From positions 10,668,417 through 10,732,416 of the forward strand of contig NC_134959.1 in assembly GCF_965638725.1 (NCBI RefSeq): a DNA stretch of 64,000 nucleotides, written 5' to 3'. Source of the DNA: Aptenodytes patagonicus (taxonomy: Eukaryota > Chordata > Aves > Sphenisciformes > Spheniscidae). Positions 23,199 to 34,830 of the stretch are shown in pieces (the first letter of the stretch is position 1; each line of letters begins with the position of its first letter). The notes under the pieces are model-generated. The model made no database searches, was not told the DNA's origin, and was given only the letters and a program-made list of their open reading frames with translations. Both the position numbers and the translations under genes were made by a program.

Positions 23199-25995
23199 AT
23201 GCCGGGGGAGGGGAACCTCAATCCATCCCACTCCTACCAGTTTGATGCCAGGGCCAGCAATAGATGCCCAGAGCCTGGAGAAGGAACACAGGTCAGCAGG
23301 AGAGCGCCTGAAGAGCAGCACAAAGGAACCGCAGCCAGTAAGACAGCTTCATCGGGGGCCCAACTTAAACGCCTCTATGCAAACACAGGTAGCATGGGGA
23401 ATAAACAAGAGGAGTTAGAGACGTGCACACGCCTGCAGGGCTACGACCTTATTGGCATCACGGAGACGTGGTGGGATGGCTCCTATGACTGGAGTGTTGG
23501 GATGGAGGGATACGGGCTCTTTAGGAAGGACAGGCAGGGGAGACGAGGAGGGGGTGTCGCCCTCTATGTCAATGACCAGCTGGGGTGCATGGAGCTCTGC
23601 CTGGGGATGGATGAGGAGCCAACCGAGAGCTTATGGGTCAGAATTAAAGGGAGGGCAGGGACAGGGGACATTACAGTGGGGGTCTGCTACAGGCCACCTG
23701 CCCAGGAAGACAGAGTGGATGAGGCCCTCTGTAGACAGATAGGAGCAGCCTCACGCTCACAAGCCCTGGTCCTCATGGGGGACTTCAACCACCCCGACAT
23801 CTGTTGGAGGGACGACACGACAGGGCATAAGCAATCCAAGAGGTTCCTGGAATGCGTCGATGAGAACTTCCTTCTCCAAGTGAGAGGGAGGCCAACGAGG
23901 AGAGGTGCTACGCTGGACCTTGTTCTCACCAACAAGGAGGGGCTGGTGGGGAATGTGAAGCTCAAGGGCAGCCTGGGCTGCAGTGACCACGAAATGGTGG
24001 AGTTCAAGATCCTTAGGGCACCGAGGAGGGCGCACAGCAAGCTCGCTACCCTGGACTTCAGGAGAGCAGGCTTCGGCCTCTTCAGGGATCTGCTTGGCAG
24101 AGTATCATGGGACAAAGCCCTGGAGGGAAGAGGGCCCCGAGAAAGCTGGGTAATACTCAAGGATCACCTCCTTCAAGCTCAGGAGCGATGCATCCCAACA
24201 AAGAGGAAGTCAGGCAAAAATGCCAGGAGGCCTGCATGGGTGAACAAGGAGCTCCTGGACAAACTCAAACACAAAAAGGAAGCCTACAGAGGGTGGAAGC
24301 AAGGACAGGTAGCCTGGGAGGAATACAGAGAAATTGTCCGAGCAGCCAGGGATCAGGTTAGGAAAGCTAAAGCCCTGATAGAATTACATCTGGCCAGGGA
24401 CATCAAAGGCAACAAGAAAAGATTCTATAGGTACATCGGGGACAAAAGGAAGACGAGGGCAAATGTGGGCCCTCTCCGGAACAAAACGGGAGACCTGGTT
24501 ACCCGGGAGACGGAGAAGGCGAAGGTACTCAATGACATTTTTGCCTCGGCCCTCACCGGCAAGTGCTCGAGCCGCACCGCCCAAGCCGCAGAAGGCAAAG
24601 GCGGGGACTGGGAGAATGACGAGCCACCCACTGTGGGAGAAGATCAGGTTCGAGACCATCTAAGGCACCTGAAGGTGCACAAGTCCATGGGACCCGATGA
24701 GATCCATCCATGGGACCCGAGGGAACTGGCGGATGAAGTTGCTAAGCCACTATCCATCGTATTTGAGAAGTTGTGGCAGTCCAGTGAAGTTCCCACTGAC
24801 TGGAAAAGGGAAAACACAACCCCCATTTTTAAAAGGGGAAAAAAGGAGGACCCAGGGAACTACAGGCCAGTCAGTCTCACGTCTGTGCCTGGGAAGATCA
24901 TGGAACAGATCCTCCTGGAAGCTATGCTAAGGCACATGGAGGACAGGGAGGCAATTCGAGACAGCCAGCATGGCTTCACCAAGGGAAAGTCCTGCCTGAC
25001 TGACCTAGTGGCCTTCTGTGATGAGTGACTACATCAGTGGACATGGGAAGGGCTACAGATGTCGCCTATCTGGACCTCTGTAAGGCCTTTGACACGGTCC
25101 CCCACAACATCCTTCTCTCTAAATGGGAGAGGTATGGATTTGATGGGTGGACTGTCCGGTGGGTGAGGAATTGGTTAGATGGTCGCATCCAGAGGGTAGT
25201 GGTCAACGGTGGTCAATGTCCAGATGGGGATTGGTGACAAGTGGCGTCCCGCAGGGGTGCGTATTGGGACCGGTACTGTTTGATATCTTCATCAATGACA
25301 TAGACAGTGGGATCGAGTGCACCCTCAGCAAGTTTGCAGATGACACCAAGCTGAGTGGTGCGGTTGACACACCTGAGGGATGGGATGCCATCCAGAGGGA
25401 CCTGGACAAGCTGGAGAAGTGGGCCTGTGTGAACCTCATGGGGTTCAACAAGGCCAAGTGCGAGGTCCTGCACCTGGGTCGGGGCAACCCCTGCTATCAA
25501 TACAGGCTGGGGGATGAAGGGATTGAGAGCAGCCCTGCTGAGAAGGACTTGGGGGTACTGGTGGGTGAAAAGCTGGACGTGAGCCAGCAATGTGCGCTTG
25601 CAGCCCAGAAGGCCAATCGTATCCTGGGCTGCATCAAAAGGAGCGTGGCCAGCAGGTCGAGGGAGGTGATTCTGCCCCTCTACTCTGCTCTGGTGAGACC
25701 CCACCTGGAGGACTGCGTCCAGCTCTGGAGCCCTCAGCATAAGAAAGACACGGACCTGTTGGAGCGGGTCCAGAGGAGGGCCACAAAAATGATCAGGGGG
25801 ATGGAACACCTCTCCTCTGAAGAAAGGCTGAGAGAGTTGGGGTTGTTCAGCCTAGAGAAGAGAAGGCTTCAGGGAGACCTTATTGCAGCCTATCCGTACT
25901 TAAAGGGGGCTTATAAGAAAGATGGCGGCAGACTTTTTAGCAGGGCCTGTTGCGACAGGACAAGGGGGAATGGCTTTAAACTAAAGGGGGGGTAG
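23199..25995 (+). pseudogene. CR1 ORF2 (endonuclease-reverse transcriptase) with two frameshifts
   Basis: The first 609-residue open stretch (23199-25028) carries an APE-type endonuclease with TETW (about residue 88), GDFNH (about 193) and SDH (about 262), then early RT motifs ([34 protein letters not shown]). At VAFCDE the frame is lost to a TGA and continues one frame over (about 25025-25237) through the RT catalytic [14 protein letters not shown]. It is lost again at GDW-stop and resumes in the third frame (25147-25995) with [19 protein letters not shown] and the FADD catalytic motif, then the C-terminal [20 protein letters not shown] region. The breaks look like single-base indels and are shared with the copy at 46-48.5 kb. 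No stop codon breaks the first 609 residues, so decay since insertion is slight. Confidence 0.93.
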
Positions 25996-26245
25996 ATATG
26001 GACTAGATAGAAGGAAGAAGTTTTTTACGCTGAGGGTGGTGAAACACTGGCACAGGTTGCCCAGAGAGGTGGTGGATGCCCCATCCCTGGAAACATTCAA
26101 GGTCAGGTTGGACGGGGCTCTGAGCAACCTGATCTAGTTGGAGATGTCCCTGCCCACGGCAGCGGGGTTGGACTAGATGACCTTTAGAGGTCCCTTCCAA
26201 CCCAAACTGTTCTATGATTTTATCATTCTATGATTCTATGATTCT

Positions 26246-29200
26246 TTGAAATGGCTGTTCTTCCACCTCCTAGATATGTTCTGACTGTTTCTTAACTTCA
26301 GCTAAAGACCTCATTATCCCAAACTGTCAGAGCTATACCAAGTATACTTTCATATGCCATTTCCAAGTGATGCATACATATGACCTCTTCTGCCTCCTAA
26401 ATTTTTCAGTTCTTCTAGACAGTGTTGGCTTTTCAGAGAGAAAGGGTGATATAGTGCTGTTAGGAGTCCAGTTACTGTCGAACTACAATTATCTGAACTT
26501 CAGTTAACTAGAATTCTTTCAGCAACATAGATGCTCCCAGAGCTGAGTTGGCTGCTGCTCTTTTCAAAGCAGAATACTAAGTGCTAAAACCCTCAAGCAA
26601 AGTTTATGGTCTATGGGACACCTCCCCGCACTCCCTCCCAAGAAGTCAGTTTTTCTTACCAGTTTTGCAGTCATCTACCTCCAGTTCTGTGTATGAAAAT
26701 CCTCATTGTACAAATATTCTCTGTTACCACCAAATAATTCAGGTACTTCTGTATTAACATACTTGAATTACGCCAGGTATATAGGACTGCATCTTCTATT
26801 ATACTTCATTAATTTTTTGGAACAAATGTTTAAAATTCAGAACAGACTACTGAAATATGCCTGCTTTGCAAAGGCTGCATAAAGTAATCTACTTTTGTCT
26901 TTGTAAACAGATTTTGGGAATTGATGAAGTAGAACAAATGCAATTGTTTCTGTGATGGTGTCAGCATCTTCAGTATATTGTAATTTAACCTTGAGCTAGT
27001 TATTCTCCTCAGATCATTCTTTATGCTTTGCTAAGAAACTTGATATAGCTAAGATAATGAATAATAACAGTCATTTTTGCCTTAATATTAAGATCATCAT
27101 GGAATCTAAAATTAAATCAAGGCATAAAAGATCACAAAACAGTAAACGCAAGGTTATTTCAAGTGCCTGTATGCAATGGGAGGTATGCAATATAAGCAGA
27201 AATAAAGCAATTTGTTAATATTTTGGTAATCTCCCAAGGTCAGAAGTAAAGACGCCATGTGCTTGAGTGGCCTGATCGCAACCTGTTTCATGCAATGGTC
27301 TTTCTCAAACTGAACTTTTAGGCTCAAATAAACATTTCACTTTATCTGAAACCTATTGAAGTCTGCTGAAACTGTCATTGACTTTAATGGGAGCTGGATC
27401 ATGGCCTAAACCAGCAACATAGAAACGAGAACAAAAATGTATTTGCAAAGAAAATCAGAGTTCCTGACCATACAAGTCAACAGATAAAATTATACCTTGA
27501 AAAAATCTAAATATAGCATTTGCTACATTTTAACCTATCACTGCACCTTAATACAATGCCCCTGGAATTACACTCATTTGCGTACAAATACTGGTAAGAA
27601 CTTTCTCCTGGCACAGGACATTTGATACTGAACTTTAGCTCACCTATAAACGGGGAATTCAAAACCAAATCTTAGTTTTATTTAAAGAAACTTGAGTTAT
27701 AATTTTTTCAATGCAAATTAACAAGATAGAGCACTATGGCAACCAAGCCACTGTTGCCACAGAAATTTGCCATTTTAATTAGCTATTCCTGAAGGCAAAA
27801 ATACTGCAAGCCTCAGCAATACCGCTTCTGTCCTCAAATTATATCAGAGAGTAGCATTTCTACTTTTTTTAACTTTAATTATATATCACTCTGGTTCATC
27901 AGCATAACCAAACACTCCAAAGCAGTATCTAAATCTCAGTTCAACTTAATATCTGGTCCTGTCAAGTACTGGTTATTAACACTGAAACAAGTTTCTTGGA
28001 AGCCGTCAATATGGTATTCCTTCTTGTGCTTAGAAAACATGGAATGAAAGCAACACCTTCTTCTGCAGGACTGTTAGTTGTTTCACCTTCACTTACACAT
28101 TTCCTAAATCACTTCAGCTTATGCGTATGAGTTTATGAAATTACTGCATGAACATGTGAGCAATAAGAAATAGCTTTCAGCTGAAGAAAAGCATTTAAAC
28201 ATACCGGGAGCACAGGAAACCCAGAGCAGTCCAGTTAGTTTTCAGGTTGCTGTATGAAGTTTTATCACTGTTGTAAATGGTACAAAAGACGAAAAAATTG
28301 GTAGGTCAGAATGAAGAGTGCCTTGAGACCCAGAAACTACTGTTGGTATACCCAAGCAGTGGAGCAAAGCAGAGAGATGCCGGTAAGGGCTGCTGTGGGT
28401 GACCTCTTTCAGCTCAGTAGATTTGTCAGACAAATAAAATAATTATGTCAAACTTAAGATAATTGTTTTCATGTGTGCTAGAATAACGTCCTGATTTTTT
28501 TCTTTAAGGTGACCTTCTATTTTTTTTTCTTGGTTTGGTCTTCTATTTGACATGAAACTATGTTTCATTACAGTAATAAAAACAAGAAACAAATGAAAGC
28601 TCAGACTCGTGAAGATGATTGCACATCCTTCCACTTGAGATAATCTGGGAACACATTTATCTCATCTAGGATACCTGCAACACATTATTTAAATGAAAAA
28701 TGCTTCAATACAAGAAGCCAGGAGAATAGAAAATGCACTGGTAATATCAAAGCCTCTTGTGACTTAGGAGCCTCTATTTTTGCAAAATCACTGTTACAGG
28801 TTAAAGTGAGGACTACTTAGTAACCGATCCGTAATACACAATAACTACTTATTAACCACCGTGCACTTTGGGCCTATTCCTTGTCTTGTTACATGGTATA
28901 AAACTATGCAGTAGAAATTTTAACCAAGACAAGCAGACACACGAAACCAAGAAAACAGGGAGTCAGCAAAATGAGCCTTTAATTTTTGTTCTCCATAATT
29001 TATATGGCCTATCATTTTTAAAAGGGCTTTGTGGTTTTTGAGCCTCATCAGCTGGTGGCCTCAGCACTGATAGGTGTAAAATTGTATTTAAAAAAACCCC
29101 AACCAAACACAAATCCTAAGGAGCCTCCCTAAAGACAATAACATTTTTTGAACTTTATTAATGGGGAAAAAAATCCTGCTGATGCTTTATTTTCTAATGC

Positions 29201-29339
29201 ATCTCATCTGCTTGCTTTTATTGCTCACGTTATTATCCTGCTTAAAAATATGCAGGTAAACCGAGAAGTGGAGGGCCGATGTTGCCTGAGCCTCCCTCAG
29301 CACCTTAACCGCGCTGTGAGGCAGCCAAGGACACGGCTC
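26246..29339. other. Intergenic spacer, CR1 copy 1 to PDP2 promoter
   Basis: This is AT-rich DNA without a gene I can support. The segment near 27370-27410 (CATTGACTTTAATGGGAGCT followed by GGATCATGGCC) resembles a phrase I associate with an old amniote repeat, but I cannot name it. Confidence 0.5.
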
Positions 29340-30050
29340 TATTGACCGAGCGTGGGGCAGCTGGGGTGACGGGAGGCTCCGGGGCCCGGCCCGGCCCGGC
29401 CCGGCCCGGCCCCCGCCCCGGGGATCTCTCCACACCCCTGGGCCTGGCGGCAGCTCCGGAGCGAGCTTTACCTCGCCCCTCCGCAGCTGTGCCCGAGCTT
29501 GCTGGCGGAGGAGCTGCTGCGGGCAAAGGCAGGCGCTGAGGAGAACATGGCGGAGGGGCGGGAGGGAGGCCGGGCTCCACGCGCTTCGTCCGTCCCGCCG
29601 TGTCCTGACAGGAACCCGCGCACGGCCCCACGGCGCGGCAGTTGCTCGGGGCGGGGCGCCGAGGGCGGCTCCAGCGCCGGAGGCGCGGGTTGGGTGGCGG
29701 GGCTGCCAGTCAGCGCCCACCGCTCGCGCCGCGCCGGCGAGTCCGGAACCTGCAGGCGGCGGGGGTCGCGTGGCGGCTGCTGTGGCCGGTGGGTGCGCCC
29801 GGGGGCGCCGTGCGGGGGGCGGGCAGCCGCCCAAGCGGGGGTGGGAAGAAAGCGCCGCCGCTGTCGCCGTCGCCGCCGTCAGAGGGGCGCTTCAGCCGCC
29901 TCCGGGTGAGCCGCACAGGGGAGCGCCAGCCGCGGGGGCTCGCCTGGGCGGCGGCCGCCGGCCCTTCCGCTGTGGTACCGGCTGAGCCGGGCAGGGGGCG
30001 ATGCCGCGGGAGAGAGGGAACGGAGCCGGGCCTGACTTGACGAGCCTCCT
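29340..30050 (+). promoter_or_regulatory. PDP2: CpG-island promoter and probable 5' UTR exon of PDP2
   Basis: This is a sharply bounded CpG-rich block 2.7 kb before the PDP2 coding exon. It includes a (GGCCC)n tract (29382-29413), a YY1-like AACATGGCGG (29545-29554) and a good donor TCCGG|GTGAGC after 29905. Splicing from there to the acceptor at 32701 would join a non-coding first exon to the PDP2 coding exon, which is the known human arrangement. The long open frames here on both strands come from base composition. Confidence 0.7.
29382..29413. repeat. (GGCCC)n short tandem repeat
   Basis: Five to six pentamer units of CCGGC/GGCCC lie at the left edge of the PDP2 CpG island. Confidence 0.85.
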
Positions 30051-30140
30051 TAAGGGGCAGCCCTCACGGCAGCGGGAGGACGGAGCCGTGGGGATAAGGA
30101 AGGCCGTGGGGCGGCTCTGCGGGGCAAGGCCCGCGGGGAT

Positions 30141-30157
30141 GGGGGGGGGGGGGGGGG
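30141..30157. repeat. Poly-G run (17 G)
   Basis: The homopolymer is followed by further G tracts up to about 30190. It could form a G-quadruplex, and its length may vary or be misassembled. Confidence 0.9.
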
Positions 30158-30194
30158 CGGTGCGGGGTAGGGGCTGGGGAGGTGGGGAGCTTGT

Positions 30195-30320
30195 GGAGGG
30201 GTAGGGGTTGGGGTTGGTGTGTGTGTGTGGGATAAGGGTTGGGTGTGTAGAGGGTGTGTGGGCAGTGCCGGGCGAGTGCGTGAGGGAAATATGGGGATGT
30301 GGGGGGCTGGTGTGTGTGTG
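30195..30320. repeat. GT/GGGTT-rich low-complexity tract
   Basis: Alternating GGGTTGGGGTTGG and (TG)n runs (TGTGTGTGTGTGGG) are interspersed through the first part of the PDP2 intron. Confidence 0.75.
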
Positions 30321-32082
30321 TAAAACTAAATGTAATGGATATCTGTTATTTTATTGGAAAAAGTGGGCGTTCCTCTTCCGTGAGCTCCCAGTGCGTACTC
30401 TGACTTCCCAGCAGCAAGTGGGCTGTGTTGCGGGGGCAGTTTGGGTTTCAATGATTACGCTATTTCACCTGATGAGGAAGTGCTGCGTTTGGTGCTGAAG
30501 TGGTAGGTGTGTCACGCAGGGAGCGTAAGGTTTATGTAATTGGCTCTTACATAATGGTCTTTAGCACACTGCTTTTATCAGTACTGCTACTGTGCGTTAA
30601 CGTGGCTTGTGCTGGAGTGGCTAATGGGTGTGGGTGGGTGTCTTGGGCAGAAGCGGTGGTGTCTGCTCAGTGTGACTGGGTAGGAACCTGAGGATGTGAA
30701 CACTGTAGTTATGGGCAGTGAGCAGGGGTGGTTCAGAAATGTGCTTCAGGACTGATCGATGCTACCTGACCTTAGGCAAACACATGTCTAAATGGTATTA
30801 GGCAACTCTGCCGCTAGGAAAAAACCCACCACCTCGCTGTGTCTGTCAGCCAGCTGATGTGAACAGGGTAAGTTTGTTTAAAACACTGTTTCTATCAGCT
30901 TTTTGAGTAAAGAGCGTGAGAGTTGTCAGTGTTTCAATCGCATGTGGTTTAGAAGGTGGGAAGAGAAAGAAGAAAAAAACAGGATGGGGAATGGCCTGGG
31001 AAAGGTTGGCAAACACGAAGGCTTGTCTTGCACTGTTGGTGCTTTTTGGGTTTAGATGATGCTGGAGTTAGCAGTATCAGCTGTCTTCCTATTAGGTTTA
31101 TTTTGGTTGTGTTCTCTCTGCAATACAACAAAAGGTGTCAGTTGTGTTGGGAGATGCCAGTGTCCCAGGAGACAGCAGGCGAGCCTCGAGCAATGAACTG
31201 GCATCGCCTTTTCCATCTGCTCTCCTGACACCAGCAGTAAAAATATGCTGTGTCTTCGCCTGTCCTCAGAGTCCCCAGAATTATAGTGGTGGGGGCTTGT
31301 CTACTCTTTTCTGTTGTTAAGCATGGGTGGTACACTTCAGAAATGTTTTGTGACACATTGCTTTTGTTTTCCAAATGGGATTTCAGTAAAGTCCTTGGGT
31401 TGTATCAGTAAGCCTTTTGTTTAGAATAGTTAAAATTTGTTTTTAGCTCCTACTGATTTCTTAGAACAGTTTTTATGCAACTGGCCAGGCTGCCTTCTTG
31501 TTATTTCTCATGAAATGCCCTGCTAAAAAAACAATATTGCAGTAGTATGTAGCATCTTTGGCCCAGGACCTAGAGCACACAGTGCTACAGGCCACCTGAA
31601 AGTGGTTCAGAGCTCACAGAAAACTATCTTGCTCTAACTGGCTGCTAGCATGATCTTTTGGGAGTAACTGTACTTGCAGTGCTACTACACAGTTGGCTTT
31701 TGAAATCCATGGGGCAAAATTCTGTTGTGGAGTAAGCATCTGGTTGTACTTAGCAATTTCCCACAGCTTGAATACCTTATCTGAAGTAGGAGACAACATG
31801 ATGGACCTCCCCCATGGCAGCTGAAGAACTTCAGCTGCTCAGGTGCCCTAGGTTTTAGTGCTGTTGGCAGCAGAGCTCTTCACAGCTGCTTGTTCTAATT
31901 GCACTCTGAATGACCAAGCCAAATTGTAAACCTGTAGAAGTTGTTAATGTAACTGTGCTATAACTTTCACTGCATCAAAGTGCACAATGCTGTGATAAAT
32001 GCATTAACCAGCAGTAGAATCTGCCTTCAGCTGCGCAAAAAAATCCTACATGCGTGAAGGTTGGTTAAGACCTTGAAGGTAT

Positions 32083-32100
32083 AAAAAAAAAAAAAAAAAA
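32083..32100. repeat. Poly-A run (18 A)
   Basis: The homopolymer is not preceded by any retroposed sequence that I recognise. Confidence 0.85.
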
Positions 32101-32757
32101 GTCGAGCTTATAAGCTGGAACAGAATTGGAAAGGTAGACTAGCTTGTTCTAGATGTGAGGATCATGGCAATTAATATAAATCATTAATTTGCCACATCTT
32201 TCAGTTTTTCCATAGGGTTTGAATACTGATGTCTTGGTTTTGATATTTAGAGTGTATTAATAGAGTTGTACTCTAGCAGGCTTTTTTGAAGTTGCACATT
32301 AACTGTCACTTAAGTTCCTGTTTTCTAACTTGTTGGATCTGTTTGTTCTGTGTCATGTTAGATGAGGCTTTTGACTGAACAGTTTACGATTACATTTCTT
32401 GTAATCTTGGAATTTCTTCTTAGCCTTGCCACAATGAGGAAAAACATGCCTGGAAAATAAAAATTAGCTGTTCTGATGAGTTAACTGGAGAGAGGCAGTC
32501 ATATCCTAAGCTAAATTCACCAAGGTTATAATTAAGTGATGGAAATTGTATCACTTTTAAGATGCCTCTATCTATAGTGGTCTTTTTTTGGAAAAGAGTT
32601 CTGAATATTTCTGTGAGCTCTGGACTTGCTTTTATATTGCTATATAGAAAGCTTCTTGTGAACCTTCTAAATTTTATACCTTTCCTATTCTTACTTTCCA
32701 GGCTGTAAGGACGTTCTGTATTACTGAAGGAAGGTGCTCCTATTTGCGCAGTGACTT

Positions 32758-34362
32758 ATGATGTCAAGAACTGTATCATCCTGGATCTTGAGCTCAGCGA
32801 GAAACAGCATTGTTTTACAAGGAAAAGGACGTTTGTACTCCATCCGTATCCCAAATAGAAACAAGATAAAATGGAAGCTTGTTTTGTCCAAAACACGCCT
32901 CTACCCTGCTGGGAGCTGCAGCTTAGACAATACTTTCTCCTTAAAAAAAGCGTTCCGACACACTTCCACTGAAGAAGAACATTTCTCTTTCCAGTTGTCT
33001 CCATCACAAATCAATGATGTACTCAGAGCAGGTGAATTATCCCATAAAATACTGTATTTGAATGGTAAAAATGCAAATTCTGTCTTGAGGTTTGAAAGTA
33101 ACCAATTGGCATCCAACACCCCTATTGAAGACCGCAGAAGTGCAGCCACTTGCTTGCAGACCAAAGGGATGATGTTTGGAGTCTTCGATGGTCATGCAGG
33201 TTCTGCGTGTGCTCAGGCAGTAAGTGAGAGACTACTTCATTATATAGCGGTTTCTCTCATGTCTCGGCAAACCTTGGAAGAGATCGAGCTTGCTGTGGAG
33301 TGCATGAAACCAGTTCTGCCTATTCTGCAGTGGCACAAGCATCCAAATGATGTAGAGTATCGAGAAATAACTTCACAATATTTTGAAAACCTCCGGGTTT
33401 ACTGGCAACATTTACTGGACCTAGACACTGAGCCAGGATTTAGTTTAGAAGAAGCCATGATATGTGCATTCAAAAGGTTAGACTCAGACATATCACTGGA
33501 AGTTCAGGCTCCCCAGGAAAATGAATTGATGAGAAATATTGCTCTCCAAGTAGCTTTTTCTGGTGCAACAGCCTGTGTAGCTCACATCGATGGTGTTCAC
33601 TTACATGTTGCAAATACCGGTGATTGCAGAGCAATTTTAGGGGTTCATGAAGAAGATGGAACGTGGTCTACTCTCCCTCTAACCCGAGACCACAATGCCT
33701 TCGATGAATTTGAAATTAGAAGACTGAAAAGAGAACATCCTAGATCTGAGGAGAAAACCCTATTTGTGAATGACAGATTACTGGGGATTCTCATGCCTTC
33801 CAGAGCTTTTGGAGATGTGCAATTAAAATGGAGTAAAGAATTGCAACATAGTATTCTTGAGAATAGCTGTGATGTTGAGGCTTTAAATATTTATCAGTAT
33901 GTTCCTCCAAACTACCATACACCCCCTTATTTAACTGCAGAGCCTGAAGTCACGTACCACAAATTAAGAAGCAAGGATAAGTTTCTAGTTATTGCTTCGG
34001 ATGGACTGTGGGAGATGCTAAGTAATGAGAAGGTTGTAAATCTTGTTGCTGGACACCTTACAGAGCTTAATGTGCAGAAACCACAACTGGCTTTTGAGAA
34101 ACCAGTTAATTTGGGTTACATGCACAGCTTGTTACTTCAGAGGAAAAACAGAGGCATTGCCTCACTTGACCAGAACATAGCTACTCATTTAATAAGGCAT
34201 GCAATTGGAAGTAATGAGTATGGGGAGGTGGACCAAGAGAAACTTGCTGCAATGCTGACACTGCCTGAAGACCTTGCGAGAATGTACAGAGATGATATCA
34301 CAGTCACTGTAGTGTATTTTAATTCAGAAACAATTGAAAATTACTACAGAAACAATGAATAG
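32758..34362 (+). CDS. PDP2: Pyruvate dehydrogenase phosphatase catalytic subunit 2
   Basis: This is a single-exon reading frame of 534 residues (533 if the second ATG at 32761 is used; human PDP2 is about 529). It is a mitochondrial-matrix PP2C/PPM phosphatase that dephosphorylates the E1-alpha subunit of pyruvate dehydrogenase and so reactivates the complex. The N-terminus (RTVSSWILSSARNSIVLQG) is basic and Ser-rich without acids, fits a mitochondrial transit peptide, and matches PDP2 better than PDP1. Metal-binding PP2C motifs are present: FDGHAG (Asp144, Gly145), FSGATAC, VANTGDCRA, SDGLWEML (Asp415) and RMYRDDITV (Asp512-Asp513). RAFGDVQLKWSKELQ and PPNYHTPPYLTAEPEVTYH are PDP hallmarks. 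It is preceded by an intron acceptor at 32701 and an in-frame-free 56-base leader. It follows CA7 on the same strand, as in mammals. No disruptions are seen. Confidence 0.97.
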   Translation: MMSRTVSSWILSSARNSIVLQGKGRLYSIRIPNRNKIKWKLVLSKTRLYPAGSCSLDNTFSLKKAFRHTSTEEEHFSFQLSPSQINDVLRAGELSHKILYLNGKNANSVLRFESNQLASNTPIEDRRSAATCLQTKGMMFGVFDGHAGSACAQAVSERLLHYIAVSLMSRQTLEEIELAVECMKPVLPILQWHKHPNDVEYREITSQYFENLRVYWQHLLDLDTEPGFSLEEAMICAFKRLDSDISLEVQAPQENELMRNIALQVAFSGATACVAHIDGVHLHVANTGDCRAILGVHEEDGTWSTLPLTRDHNAFDEFEIRRLKREHPRSEEKTLFVNDRLLGILMPSRAFGDVQLKWSKELQHSILENSCDVEALNIYQYVPPNYHTPPYLTAEPEVTYHKLRSKDKFLVIASDGLWEMLSNEKVVNLVAGHLTELNVQKPQLAFEKPVNLGYMHSLLLQRKNRGIASLDQNIATHLIRHAIGSNEYGEVDQEKLAAMLTLPEDLARMYRDDITVTVVYFNSETIENYYRNNE

Positions 34363-34830
34363 AGACTTGCACTGCTGCTGTTCTATACCACTAGCCAACT
34401 CTGATACTGACACCATTACTGTTTTTCTCCGATAGTCAAGCTGTTACCAGTGTTATGGTCTGGAAGTTCCTAAATCTCTTTGTTACTTACTAGTCTTGAA
34501 AATAACTTTCTAGAAGTGAGTTTGGTGAAAGTTCCGTGGGTTTCCAGGTCTGTACACACTGAAGAAGAATGTTTTGACAGAAGTTCACTGAAATGTAACT
34601 GAACTAAAGATTGCTGACCCAGTTCTGATTCCATGGGAACCACTGGTAAAACTTTCCAAATGAACAAACGAGACAAATTTCGCTGAGGCTGGTACAATTT
34701 AATAGAGAGATGGAGAATGCCTATAGCTGCATGGAATGTAAGAAAGGCTCTGCTCTTGTGGAAAATGAGTAGTATCCTATTGAAGCACTGTAATTGAATT
34801 AAATAAATAAACTACCAAACCTTTATTTGA
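34363..34830 (+). other. PDP2: PDP2 3' UTR (minimum extent)
   Basis: Overlapping AATAAA signals at 34802-34807 and 34806-34811 are the first after the stop codon and would end a transcript near 34825-34835. A longer UTR cannot be excluded; the AT-rich sequence continues without a boundary. Confidence 0.5.

Larger units (their letters stand above)
22086..26245 (+). mobile_element. CR1 LINE, nearly full-length, coding frames broken (copy 1)
   Basis: This 4.2-kb non-LTR retrotransposon carries an ORF1 region (22156-23196), an ORF2 with endonuclease and reverse transcriptase (23199-25995), and a short 3' UTR ending in TATGATTCTATGATTCT, the CR1 tail. The GC-rich body stands out from AT-rich flanks. 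Its 5' end lies within or just before ORF1, so it is probably slightly 5'-truncated. I see no clear target duplication, as usual for CR1. A 99%-identical, 5'-truncated relative lies at 46253-48804. Confidence 0.95.
29906..32701 (+). other. PDP2: PDP2 5' intron (inferred)
   Basis: The donor GTGAGC at 29906 is inferred. The acceptor TTCTTACTTTCCAG ends at 32701 and is clear. The interval holds a 17-G run (30141-30157), a GT-rich tract (about 30195-30320) and an A18 run (32083-32100), and no coding features. Confidence 0.6.

Noticed and set aside
23687-25809. Minus-strand open frames of 92-198 codons inside CR1 copy 1, repeated in copy 2
   Set aside because: They are antisense shadows of ORF2, have no family motifs of their own, and recur only because the copies are near-identical.
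29187-30040. Long open frames on both strands in the PDP2 CpG island
   Set aside because: Composition is Arg/Gly/Ala-driven, no domain is recognised, and the frames overlap each other. They fit a GC-rich promoter and 5' UTR.
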